Origin: CAYZJV01 sp964616275
Lineage (GTDB): Bacteria; Spirochaetota; Spirochaetia; Sphaerochaetales; Sphaerochaetaceae
NCBI GenBank assembly: GCA_964616275.1
Contig: CAZTUL010000093.1
Location: 1 to 6,700 of the forward strand
Direction of reading: 5' to 3'
Length of the DNA stretch: 6,700 nucleotides
The translations under genes and the position numbers were made by a program. Position 1 is the first letter of the stretch, and each line of letters opens with the position of its first letter. The notes under the pieces were generated by a model, which did no database searches, was not told the DNA's origin, and saw only the letters and a list, made by a program, of their open reading frames with translations. Shown piece by piece: positions 1 through 5,568 of the stretch.

Positions 1-431
1 CTCAAACGTTAGCTTTCACTTTCGTTCGTGAATTGACTTGGAAGCCCTTGCACCTTTGTGAAACTCACGCTTCACAGTATACAATTGCTTGCATTACTTC
101 TCTCTTTCCTTCGCTTATCAATGTCATAAATCAGGATGCTAAACCCCATTTCAGAGGCCGCAATTTTGGCTCGTGGCCAAGCACCTTTCGTTAGCGTGCT
201 CGACTAAGGTACAGCAACAAAATCAAAGTGTCAATAGCAATTTCCACAATTTTCTGTTTTATACCACCCGGATAGCTCATCAACATATCAGGTTAACAAT
301 CTTTCCAGCTGAACCGAGGTGGATACTACCTGTTTTCGCAAATCTCGTCTAGGGGGTTTAATAAAAATTTTGAGATTTTATCTGGGCGACAAAAACTCAA
401 TCATCTGCTAATCTGAAGGAAGAAAATTTAT
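1..431. other. Gene-poor region upstream of adk, possible structured leftward RNA in 1-200
   Basis: No frame here looks like a protein. One + frame stays open from base 3 to about 190, but it has no plausible start and no recognisable motif. The left 200 bases hold four short perfect hairpins: 15-19 with 28-32, 57-62 with 71-76, 166-170 with 176-180, and 180-184 with 196-200; the last two share base 180. GCACCTTT recurs at 50-57 and 181-188, and CGTTAGC at 7-13 and 189-195. A leftward promoter-like sequence lies just to the right. A small structured RNA running left out of the window is possible, but I recognise no known RNA family. Bases 235-415 show nothing beyond a weak 7-bp inverted repeat (340-346 with 372-378). 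No convincing adk promoter was found. Confidence 0.3.
206..234 (-). promoter_or_regulatory. Candidate sigma-70 promoter, leftward
   Basis: On the - strand a perfect TTGACA (229-234) is followed after 17 bases by TACCTT (206-211). The -10 is poor (3 of 6), so the call rests on the -35 and the spacing. Transcription would start near base 199, at the first hairpin of the leftward region. Confidence 0.35.
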
Positions 432-452
432 ATGAAAGAGGGTATGCAATGA
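432..452 (+). CDS. Possible seven-codon leader ORF ahead of adk
   Basis: ATG at 432 opens the peptide MKEGMQ, and its TGA stop (450-452) overlaps the adk ATG (449-451) as ATGA. It has its own Shine-Dalgarno-like AAGGAAG (416-422), nine bases upstream. The adk Shine-Dalgarno AGAGGG (437-442) lies inside this ORF, so a ribosome translating it would cover and then release onto the adk start. This is a possible translational coupling device, but so short an ORF can arise by chance. Confidence 0.25.
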   Translation: MKEGMQ

Positions 453-1072
453 ATGTAGTATTTTTGGGACCTCCAGGAGCTGGAAAAGGGACAATTGCAG
501 CAATAGCCAAAGAGAAGTTAGGTATTCCACACATCTCAACTGGAGATTTATTCAGAGCAGCTATAAAAAATGAGACGCCTCTAGGAAAACAAGTGAAGGC
601 AATTCTTGCATCTGGTGAGCTGGTCCCAGACAGTGTAACAATTGAAATGGTGAAAGAACGATTTACACAAAAAGATACAGAAAGAGGATTTATTCTAGAC
701 GGGTTCCCGAGAACAATTGCACAGGCAGATGCTCTGGACTCTATAAAATCCATTGATCATGTAATCAACTTCAACCTTGATCGAGAAGTTATTGTAAAAC
801 GGCTCTCTGGTCGGAGGCTTTGCAAAAGCACAGGGAAAATCTATCATATTCTCTACAACCCTCCCCGAGTTGAAGGAATCGACGATGAAACTGGTGAACC
901 TCTCATTCAGCGAGAAGATGATAAAGAAGAGGCTATACTGAATCGATTAGAGGTATATTGGCGTCAAACTGCCCCACTTGTTTCTTATTACCGAGAGAAA
1001 GGACTTCTGAGAGATATTGATGCAGAAGGGAGCCCGGAAGATATAATGCAGCGTTTATTGAGTGTTATCTAG
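449..1072 (+). CDS. adk: Adenylate kinase
   Basis: Cytoplasmic enzyme catalysing ATP + AMP = 2 ADP, which sets the adenylate energy balance. The 207-residue length is close to the usual 210-217. The P-loop GPPGAGKGT is at 7-15, the AMP-binding STGDLFR at 30-36 and GFPRT at 85-89. The LID domain (about 121-158) is the long bacterial form, opening with GRR (121-123) and closing with QREDD (154-158); R166 matches the late catalytic arginine. The LID has a single cysteine (C125), so it cannot carry the four-ligand zinc site of Gram-positive enzymes; the YH and NPP residues of the E. coli type are present instead. The start is supported by AGAGGG six bases upstream. It is the only + strand gene here and faces the next gene convergently. 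No clear promoter was found. Identification is secure. Confidence 0.97.
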   Translation: MNVVFLGPPGAGKGTIAAIAKEKLGIPHISTGDLFRAAIKNETPLGKQVKAILASGELVPDSVTIEMVKERFTQKDTERGFILDGFPRTIAQADALDSIKSIDHVINFNLDREVIVKRLSGRRLCKSTGKIYHILYNPPRVEGIDDETGEPLIQREDDKEEAILNRLEVYWRQTAPLVSYYREKGLLRDIDAEGSPEDIMQRLLSVI

Positions 1073-1091
1073 CACCGACTGTAAAACGAAC

Positions 1092-1128
1092 CCGGTAGGC
1101 AGTTCTTTTCATCAATGCTGCCTACCGG
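1092..1128. terminator. Perfect 11-bp hairpin between convergent genes, likely bidirectional terminator
   Basis: CCGGTAGGCAG (1092-1102) pairs exactly with CTGCCTACCGG (1118-1128) around a 15-base loop. It lies 19 bases after the adk stop. Neither side has a good T-run; the - strand continues GTTCGTTTTAC. It also overlaps the 3' end of the opposite gene, whose stop lies in the loop (1112-1114). A terminator or mRNA 3'-end stabiliser is the natural reading. Confidence 0.7.
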
Positions 1129-1533
1129 AATCTAAAGAAGTCTTTGCTTCATAGGCTAATGCAATAATCTTCCAAGAATTCCCATCCCCTCGCTCTGTTT
1201 CATAGGTAAGCTCTTCAAGCATACGAAATAATTCAGCATCGAAAAGATGCAACTCATACGCAGCATAGGCTAACTGATATGCCTCTTCATACTTTCCTNN
1301 NNNNNNNNNNNNNNNNNNNNNNNNNNNNNNNNNNNNNNNNNNNNNNNNNNNNNNNNNNNNNNNNNNNNNNNNNNNNNNNNNNNNNNNNNNNNNNNNNNGC
1401 TTTCAGCATCATACAGTAATGAATCAATCTGCTTGACCATGAGCGTTTCTGAAGAACTGCAAGAAGATACAATGACGATGAACCAGAGAAGCAAAATCCA
1501 CAGCTGTCCCTTATAGTCGGTTCTGTATCTCAT
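1112..1533 (-). CDS. Small lipoprotein of unknown function, interrupted by assembly gap
   Basis: The N-terminal 45 codons (1533-1399) encode a typical lipoprotein signal: basic residues R2, R4 and K8, a hydrophobic stretch at about 11-22, then lipobox V22-S23-S24-C25. The mature protein should be lipid-anchored in a membrane. After the N gap the original frame stops at once, but another frame is open for 61 codons (1297-1112, TGA stop) and looks like real protein. It begins GKYEEAYQLAYAAYELHLFD and is rich in A, E, L and Y, resembling tetratricopeptide-type helices. Joining the halves requires a real gap of 3n+2 bases, not 100. With a gap near 100 the product is about 140 residues. The start overlaps the UPRTase stop as ATGA, suggesting translational coupling, and no strong Shine-Dalgarno is visible. 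The function is unknown; the TPR-like reading is a guess. Confidence 0.75.
1299..1398. other. Assembly gap (100 N)
   Basis: Exactly 100 undetermined bases, a conventional placeholder length. The reading frames on either side of the lipoprotein gene do not fit a 100-base spacing, so the true length probably differs. A repeat that broke the assembly is possible. Confidence 0.98.
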
Positions 1534-2585
1534 AACACCGTTTTTTCTATCTCCCTTACCTGGTCACGATAGAGGTCAATTATTGTCGATCCATAATCTG
1601 CCAGTAACTGAATCATGTTTCTGGGATTATCTGGAGCATCTGTTCCGTTCAGACGATCTCCAGCATCACCAAGCCCAGGTAAAATATAGGCTTTTTCATT
1701 CAAGACTGGATCCATCCAAAGCGTATACACTTCAGCACCTTCGATTGCTCGAACGACTCTCAGTGCACCTTTAAGTGCAGAAATAACGGTAATAAAACGG
1801 ATAGATCGAGGTTTAACACCCAGAGATTCAATGTATTTCACAATTGTTACAAGTGAACCACCTGTAGCATTCATGGGATCAGCAAAGATAAGATCTTTAC
1901 CTTCAAGCTGAGAAATATCAAAAAACGAACGATCAAGATTAAGCAGATAATCCATGTTCTTCTCAACCTTTGTATCATCCCGTTTTATACTGAAGAGTGC
2001 AAAAGGTGTAACAAAGCCATTTGAACTATATTCCTGAATTTCCTTACTGATAATCATGGAAGGCAGCAATGCTCCGCGAAGCATGACACACATAACCGAG
2101 TTTTCAATTAAATTATCAACATCGGGAATTTTGTGAACCGCATAATTTCTAAGTGGAAAAGTCACCGGAGTCTGAGTAATAATACTTCTCTTGTTCGGCA
2201 GTGCTTTATCGGCATACACATGAGCGAAAAGTAATTCGTATGCACGTTGCACATAGTAGAGGAATTCAGGCTGGCTTGTTTTTGGGTCGCGGAGTTTAGC
2301 AATCAATCGTGACGCTGAGCCATGCTGCACCTGTGGTGTCTCGAAAGAATATACATGAATTCCAGATTCTTTCGCTACAACCTCCTTCAAATACCTTCCT
2401 ACACGCTCAAATACTGGAGTAATTGCTTTTTTTGCATCAGATATTTGAGATTGATTTCCCGATTCAATCTCTTTGAATAAATCCATTGCTTCAGCATAGA
2501 GCGAATGTGCTTTTTCTATGCTCTTTTTATCGGCATCTGTAAGATATCCGTCTAAATCCGTAGCGTGTAATACCACTTTATTCAT
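1530..2585 (-). CDS. upp: Uracil phosphoribosyltransferase with N- and C-terminal extensions
   Basis: Pyrimidine salvage: uracil + PRPP gives UMP + PPi, in the cytoplasm. The PRPP loop ADPMNATGGS is at 235-244 and the uracil-binding YILPGLGDAGDRLNGT at 300-315, preceded by a DPVLNEKAY stretch (292-300) like the family's DQGLNEHGY. MLRGALLP (168-175) takes the place of the usual ILRAG segment. The 351 residues far exceed the usual 208: about 130 mostly helical residues precede the catalytic region and about 35 follow the normal end. I recognise no domain in either extension. I chose ATG at 2585 because a perfect TATAAT lies at 2626-2631 and GAGGAGAGG lies just upstream. The longer open frame to 2687 would start inside a terminator T-run. 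The lipoprotein overlaps its stop. The family is secure; substrate preference is less so, given the altered LRAG motif. Confidence 0.88.
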   Translation of the reverse strand: MNKVVLHATDLDGYLTDADKKSIEKAHSLYAEAMDLFKEIESGNQSQISDAKKAITPVFERVGRYLKEVVAKESGIHVYSFETPQVQHGSASRLIAKLRDPKTSQPEFLYYVQRAYELLFAHVYADKALPNKRSIITQTPVTFPLRNYAVHKIPDVDNLIENSVMCVMLRGALLPSMIISKEIQEYSSNGFVTPFALFSIKRDDTKVEKNMDYLLNLDRSFFDISQLEGKDLIFADPMNATGGSLVTIVKYIESLGVKPRSIRFITVISALKGALRVVRAIEGAEVYTLWMDPVLNEKAYILPGLGDAGDRLNGTDAPDNPRNMIQLLADYGSTIIDLYRDQVREIEKTVL

Positions 2586-2625
2586 GGGGGTGTGCCTCTC
2601 CTCAAACAACTGATGAATTGTATCT

Positions 2626-2655
2626 ATTATACTTCGGGAATACAGTGTATCGCAT
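2626..2655 (-). promoter_or_regulatory. Promoter for upp-lipoprotein pair
   Basis: Perfect -10 TATAAT (2626-2631). The best -35 is ATGCGA (2650-2655), only 3 of 6, at 18-base spacing. The predicted start near 2619 gives a leader of about 35 bases before the 2585 ATG. Since the upstream tRNA-Glu unit ends in a terminator, upp needs its own promoter, and this one fits. Confidence 0.65.
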
Positions 2656-2685
2656 GGAATCAGTTTGAGCAACGGCAGAGCACAC

Positions 2686-2713
2686 AAAAAAAACCGTCCC
2701 TAAAAAGGAACGG
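2686..2713 (-). terminator. Intrinsic terminator of tRNA-Glu
   Basis: On the - strand CCGTTCC (2713-2707), a six-base loop, GGGACGG (2700-2694) with one G-U pair, then eight T (2693-2686). The stem begins three bases after the tRNA discriminator. A textbook intrinsic terminator. Confidence 0.92.
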
Positions 2714-2716
2714 CTA

Positions 2717-2788
2717 CATCTCCAGGGGGAATTGAACCCCCGTTGCCGGGATGAAAACCCGGTGTCCTAACCACTAGACGATGGAGAC
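2717..2788 (-). tRNA. tRNA-Glu (anticodon TTC)
   Basis: A complete 72-base cloverleaf on the - strand. Acceptor GTCTCCA (2788-2782) pairs with TGGAGAT (2724-2718), with a terminal G-U. The anticodon stem CCGGG/CCCGG encloses TTTTCAT, giving anticodon TTC. The T stem GGGGG/CCCCC encloses TTCAATT. The discriminator is G (2717), and CCA is not encoded (TAG follows), so a CCA-adding enzyme is needed. It has its own promoter and terminator, so it is a single-gene transcription unit. Confidence 0.97.
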
Positions 2789-2804
2789 AGGAAAAACGCA
2801 TAGT

Positions 2805-2833
2805 CTTGTACCATGGTACAGAAAAATCGTCAA
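2805..2833 (-). promoter_or_regulatory. Promoter of tRNA-Glu
   Basis: On the - strand TTGACG (2828-2833, 5 of 6), a 17-base spacer, and TACAAG (2805-2810, 4 of 6). It lies 16 bases upstream of the tRNA 5' end. A 14-bp palindrome overlaps the -10 and the spacer. Confidence 0.65.
2807..2820. repeat. 14-bp perfect palindrome in the tRNA-Glu promoter
   Basis: TGTACCATGGTACA reads the same on both strands and has no loop, so it looks more like a dimeric protein-binding site than an RNA hairpin. It covers most of the tRNA-Glu -10 and part of the spacer. No other copy was seen in the window. Operator function is inference. Confidence 0.6.
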
Positions 2834-2886
2834 GTAGGTTTCACCTTTATCTTCGATTTTATCGGAAAATATTCCTATTCTATACC

Positions 2887-2913
2887 AAAAAAGGCTAAGA
2901 ATGAAGAAACCTT
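2887..2913 (-). terminator. Weak terminator after the CGAxxG protein gene
   Basis: On the - strand AAGGTT (2913-2908) pairs with AGCCTT (2896-2891) with one G-U pair, around an 11-base loop. Four further T (2890-2887) follow. It begins two bases after the stop codon. The short stem makes it a moderate candidate. Confidence 0.5.
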
Positions 2914-2914
2914 G

Positions 2915-3352
2915 TTATCGATTTCTCCCTTCCTGAATCTGTGACACGAGAGTATAGGTAATTCTTACAGCCTCATCTATGCATGAGGCACAACTGAAAA
3001 GAGTGACCCCAGTATCCAGACCCTGTAATTCTCGACAGACAGCACTTCCTGCTGCATCTACAAACGCCTCGTATGCATCAGATACCCAACGATAGGTCTC
3101 TTTTTTTGAAGTCTCCTCCGGGTTCCCATTGCTGTGCACAAGTGAAATAATCATAATTCCACCGCTAAGTGCTCCACATGTACCATCATGAGTCCCCATC
3201 CCTCCACCAAAACCTTCAGAAATCTTATAGAGCATTTCCTGGGATAGCGAAACTTCATCGAAAAAGGAACAGGCTGCCGCTTGAGCACAGTTATACCCCT
3301 GCTCTCGCAGCTTTCTTGCATAATCAACATAAAAGGCTTGTGAATGCTTCAT
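2915..3352 (-). CDS. CGAxxG-motif cysteine protein (C_GCAxxG_C_C family), putative redox protein
   Basis: A 145-residue soluble protein with no signal peptide. Its cysteine pattern is that of the C_GCAxxG_C_C family: C22 in YNCAQ, the signature CGALSG at 59-64 (C59) after a glycine-rich GFGGGMG (47-53), C106, and C121-x-x-C124. C28 is extra. Length matches the family's roughly 140 residues. Members are regarded as probable redox or metal-binding proteins and are common in anaerobes; the reaction is unknown, and none is claimed here. The start is supported by AAGGA (3361-3365), eight bases upstream. That site touches the T-run of the tRNA-Lys terminator, so the transcript must arise by read-through of the tRNA unit or from a promoter buried in the terminator. 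Family call firm, function open. Confidence 0.88.
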   Translation of the reverse strand: MKHSQAFYVDYARKLREQGYNCAQAAACSFFDEVSLSQEMLYKISEGFGGGMGTHDGTCGALSGGIMIISLVHSNGNPEETSKKETYRWVSDAYEAFVDAAGSAVCRELQGLDTGVTLFSCASCIDEAVRITYTLVSQIQEGRNR

Positions 3353-3367
3353 GACGTGTGTCCTTAT

Positions 3368-3408
3368 AAAAAAAGGTGTCAGAGTGATTATGTTTACCCT
3401 GACACCTT
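3368..3408 (-). terminator. Strong intrinsic terminator after tRNA-Lys
   Basis: On the - strand AAGGTGTCAG (3408-3399) pairs perfectly with CTGACACCTT (3382-3373) around a 16-base loop, followed by a T-run to 3368. It starts one base after the tRNA discriminator. It directly abuts the Shine-Dalgarno of the next gene, and its loop holds CATAAT (3387-3392), a possible -10. Confidence 0.9.
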
Positions 3409-3409
3409 G

Positions 3410-3482
3410 TGAGCCACACTGGATTCGAACCAGTGACCCACGCCTTAAAAGGGCGTTGCTCTACCAGCTGAGCTAGTGGCCC
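3410..3482 (-). tRNA. tRNA-Lys (anticodon TTT)
   Basis: A complete 73-base cloverleaf on the - strand. Acceptor GGGCCAC (3482-3476) pairs with GTGGCTC (3417-3411) with one G-U. D-arm GCTCAGCTGGTAGAGC is standard. The anticodon stem ACGCC/GGCGT encloses CTTTTAA, giving TTT. T-arm CTGG-TTCGAAT-CCAG is intact. The discriminator is A (3410). CCA is not encoded (CAA follows). Confidence 0.97.
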
Positions 3483-3498
3483 AAGACGAACGAGTTGG

Positions 3499-3527
3499 AT
3501 ATTATCAAGATGTGCTTAAAGTGTCAA
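3499..3527 (-). promoter_or_regulatory. Promoter of tRNA-Lys
   Basis: Perfect TTGACA (3522-3527), a 17-base spacer, then TAATAT (3499-3504, 4 of 6). GATAAT (3501-3506) is an alternative -10 at 15-base spacing. It sits seven bases beyond the comM stop. No terminator separates comM from this tRNA, so comM read-through could also reach it. Confidence 0.75.
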
Positions 3528-3533
3528 CACAAC

Positions 3534-5021
3534 TTAATAACTCCTCCAATAGAAATCATACAGACCGAATTTTCTTAAATCCAAGGCCACATCTATGAGT
3601 TTTTCATCGATGCTATCGTTATCGGTGAGATCAGCAAGTGTTCTAGCAAGTGAAAAAACCGACAGCTCTCCCCGTACACTCAATCGATTTTGAGCATGCT
3701 TTTGAATTGATTCAAGTATGCTTCTATCTATAAATTGTTCTCTTTGGGAAACCACATGGAGGATATCTGCGTTCTGTCTTATTATCCCATGAGTATGTGC
3801 ATACCGATTCAATTGTCGCTGCAAAGCCGCTTCCATGGAGAATTTCATTCGTGCAATCGGTAACTCAGCAGAGGGATCCACAGGAAAACGAATATCAAAC
3901 CTATCAAGTAATCCAGGACTTAATGCTCGCCAGTATCGAAGAAGAGAATTTTGGGAACAGGAACATCTACCGTCAATTATTCCTAACTCACCACAGGGAC
4001 ATGCCTGCATTGTGGCAATCATTTGAAACGAAGCGGGAAACTCTGAAATCTTTCGGTCAGCTCTCACCCACACTTTTCGCTTATCATATACTTCTCGAAG
4101 CTGTTCCAGAACACCTTTTGTCAGATGAGAAATTTCATCAATGATCATGACACCACCATGACTCTTGGCAGCTTCTACAGGAAATGATTCACGAGAACAC
4201 GTCTGAGGAATCAAGATTCTTGGTCTTTCGCACAAAACAGGGTCGCCGCCAATTCCAATTACTGATTGGATTCTACTAATCTCTCCAATCTGCTTGTCAT
4301 CAAGTGGCGGCAGTATAGAGGGGAATGCCGTTGCACAAAGGGTTTTTCCAACTCCAGGGGGACCGAATAGAAGCACATGATGCCCTCCTGCTGCAGCAAC
4401 CATAAGTGCTTTCCGTACACCCTGAAGTCCGAAAATGTGAGAAAACGAAGGTTGATTATTGGACTGAGGTCGCATTGGATGTTCAATGAATTTCAGGCGG
4501 TCATGAAATCTTTCAATAAACTTATCGACATATTCAACAGCTTCGGGTAACGATGAAACCAGAGAAATATCATCAGAAAGAAACATATCGCTCTGATGCG
4601 GAACAATCGAGCAGAGACACCCATGATTCCGGGCAGTTTCAATGGCTCCTTGTGCGTTTTGTACTTGTATTACCGATCCGTCTAAAGCCAGTTCACCTAT
4701 CACCATAATCGGTAGATGATGAATCGGTACCGTTAAGCCTTCGGCCACCCGTTGTGCGAAGATAATTACGAGGGCCATTGCTAAATCTATTTGTGAACCC
4801 GCTTTCTGAATTCCTGCTGGTGCAAGATTAATCAGTACTCTTTTTCGTGGTATAGGGTATCCGGTCTTTCGTAAAGCACTGCGTACTCGTTCTCGTGACT
4901 CCCGAATGGCACTATCGGGCAATCCCACAACATCAAACCCAGGGAACCCTTTTCTTAAATCAGCTTCAACAGTAATGAAATCACCGTTGAATCCTCTACT
5001 CACAAAACTATGTAATCGCAT
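3534..5021 (-). CDS. comM: ComM/YifB family AAA+ ATPase (Mg-chelatase-like), divergent
   Basis: ComM is a hexameric branch-migration helicase that helps integrate transforming DNA in the cytoplasm. The 495 residues match the usual 500 or so. The N-terminal domain (1-150) carries GFPGFDVVGLPDSAIRESRE (25-44) and the NLAPAG stretch (65-70). Walker A GPPGVGKT is at 220-227 and Walker B VMIIDE at 291-296. A paired-cysteine element (C341, C343, C353, C355) follows. LLDRFD (371-376) carries the arginine-finger R374, and LSVR...LARTLADL (447-465) the sensor-2 region. Oddities: the usual PFRxPHHxxS segment is replaced by ILIPQTCS around 269-276, the loop before Walker B is shorter, and the usual MNPCPCG reads MQACPCG (338-343). 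ATPase essentials are intact, so it is probably functional but divergent. GGAGGG (5027-5032) supports the start. Third gene of the ankyrin-rnhA-comM cluster, 50 bases after rnhA. Confidence 0.92.
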   Translation of the reverse strand: MRLHSFVSRGFNGDFITVEADLRKGFPGFDVVGLPDSAIRESRERVRSALRKTGYPIPRKRVLINLAPAGIQKAGSQIDLAMALVIIFAQRVAEGLTVPIHHLPIMVIGELALDGSVIQVQNAQGAIETARNHGCLCSIVPHQSDMFLSDDISLVSSLPEAVEYVDKFIERFHDRLKFIEHPMRPQSNNQPSFSHIFGLQGVRKALMVAAAGGHHVLLFGPPGVGKTLCATAFPSILPPLDDKQIGEISRIQSVIGIGGDPVLCERPRILIPQTCSRESFPVEAAKSHGGVMIIDEISHLTKGVLEQLREVYDKRKVWVRADRKISEFPASFQMIATMQACPCGELGIIDGRCSCSQNSLLRYWRALSPGLLDRFDIRFPVDPSAELPIARMKFSMEAALQRQLNRYAHTHGIIRQNADILHVVSQREQFIDRSILESIQKHAQNRLSVRGELSVFSLARTLADLTDNDSIDEKLIDVALDLRKFGLYDFYWRSY

Positions 5022-5026
5022 AATTG

Positions 5027-5051
5027 CCCTCCGTATCTAAACAACGGAGAG
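5027..5051 (-). promoter_or_regulatory. Hairpin enclosing the comM Shine-Dalgarno
   Basis: On the - strand CTCTCCGT (5051-5044) pairs with ACGGAGGG (5034-5027), eight pairs with one G-U, around a nine-base loop. The whole comM Shine-Dalgarno (GGAGGG) lies in the stem, five bases before the ATG. No T-run follows, so it is not a terminator. Repression of translation is inferred. Confidence 0.6.
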
Positions 5052-5071
5052 GTTATGTAATCTACTTCAGA

Positions 5072-5536
5072 TTATTTTGAGTGTGCAAGAAGGATATCCA
5101 TTTCCTGTCGAACGAGACTGTCACACCGCTCATTGAGTTCTATTCCGGCATGACCTTTAACCCAATGCCATTCCACTGGAAGTTTTTCTGCAAGAGCATC
5201 AAGAGCAATCCAATACATTTTATTTTTAACCGGGGATTTAGAAGCTGTCTTCCAACCGTTTCTTTTCCAATTGTGAATCCATTCAGTGATTCCCTGTTTT
5301 ACGTACTGGCTGTCGGTATATACCTGTATGAGATCCCATGAAGAATTTGTGGTGAGTATATATTGTAAGGCTTCGATTACAGCAGTAAGTTCCATACGGT
5401 TATTGGTAGTTTGGGGATCTCCCCCGCTACGTGCTGCAATTTCCTGGTCATCTGAAACAACCACAAAAGCCCATCCCCCCGGGCCAGGATTCCCTGAACA
5501 GCCACCGTCTGTATATACCGTTAATGTATTTTTCAT
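5072..5536 (-). CDS. rnhA: Ribonuclease HI
   Basis: A cytoplasmic endonuclease that cleaves the RNA strand of RNA-DNA hybrids, removing R-loops and primers. The 154 residues match the family (about 155). All catalytic residues can be placed: D10 in YTDGGCSGNPGPGG, E49 in NNRMEL, D75 in YTDSQY, H129 in KGHAG and D139 in NERCDSL. The W- and K-rich stretch at about 86-106 corresponds to the basic protrusion that binds the hybrid in the E. coli enzyme, so this is the RNase HI type with handle. The start is supported by AGGA seven bases upstream. It lies 32 bases after the ankyrin gene and 50 before comM on the same strand, so an operon is likely. Its Shine-Dalgarno is in a hairpin. Identification is secure. 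Confidence 0.97.
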   Translation of the reverse strand: MKNTLTVYTDGGCSGNPGPGGWAFVVVSDDQEIAARSGGDPQTTNNRMELTAVIEALQYILTTNSSWDLIQVYTDSQYVKQGITEWIHNWKRNGWKTASKSPVKNKMYWIALDALAEKLPVEWHWVKGHAGIELNERCDSLVRQEMDILLAHSK

Positions 5537-5539
5537 GAG

Positions 5540-5557
5540 CCAATCCTAGAGGATTGG
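5540..5557 (-). promoter_or_regulatory. Hairpin enclosing the rnhA Shine-Dalgarno
   Basis: On the - strand CCAATCC (5557-5551) pairs perfectly with GGATTGG (5546-5540) around TCTA. The rnhA Shine-Dalgarno AGGA is mostly inside the 3' arm, three bases before the ATG. No T-run follows. It likely limits initiation on rnhA unless opened by ribosomes finishing the ankyrin gene 11 bases upstream of the stem; this is inference. Confidence 0.55.
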
Positions 5558-5568
5558 GTGGTTGAAGG

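Noticed and set aside
3..194. Open + frame at the left edge
   Set aside because: No plausible start, no family resemblance and no following gene; may be chance.
340..378. 7-bp inverted repeat AAATCTC/GAGATTT with 25-base loop before adk
   Set aside because: Short stem, long loop, AT-rich; not distinguishable from chance.
397..753. Open frame antisense to adk
   Set aside because: It lies opposite strongly conserved adk codons, including the P-loop, and encodes nothing recognisable.
1270..1298. Short end of the lipoprotein frame read straight through the 100 N
   Set aside because: Only eight codons before a stop, while another frame is open for 61 protein-like codons. The N-run length is arbitrary.
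2586..2687. Longer upp reading frame starting at 2687
   Set aside because: Its ATG lies in the tRNA-Glu terminator T-run and upstream of the upp TATAAT, so a transcript from that promoter would lack it; the added residues show no motif.
3797..4144. Open frame antisense to comM
   Set aside because: A shadow of the ATPase domain coding region, with no motif or ribosome site of its own.
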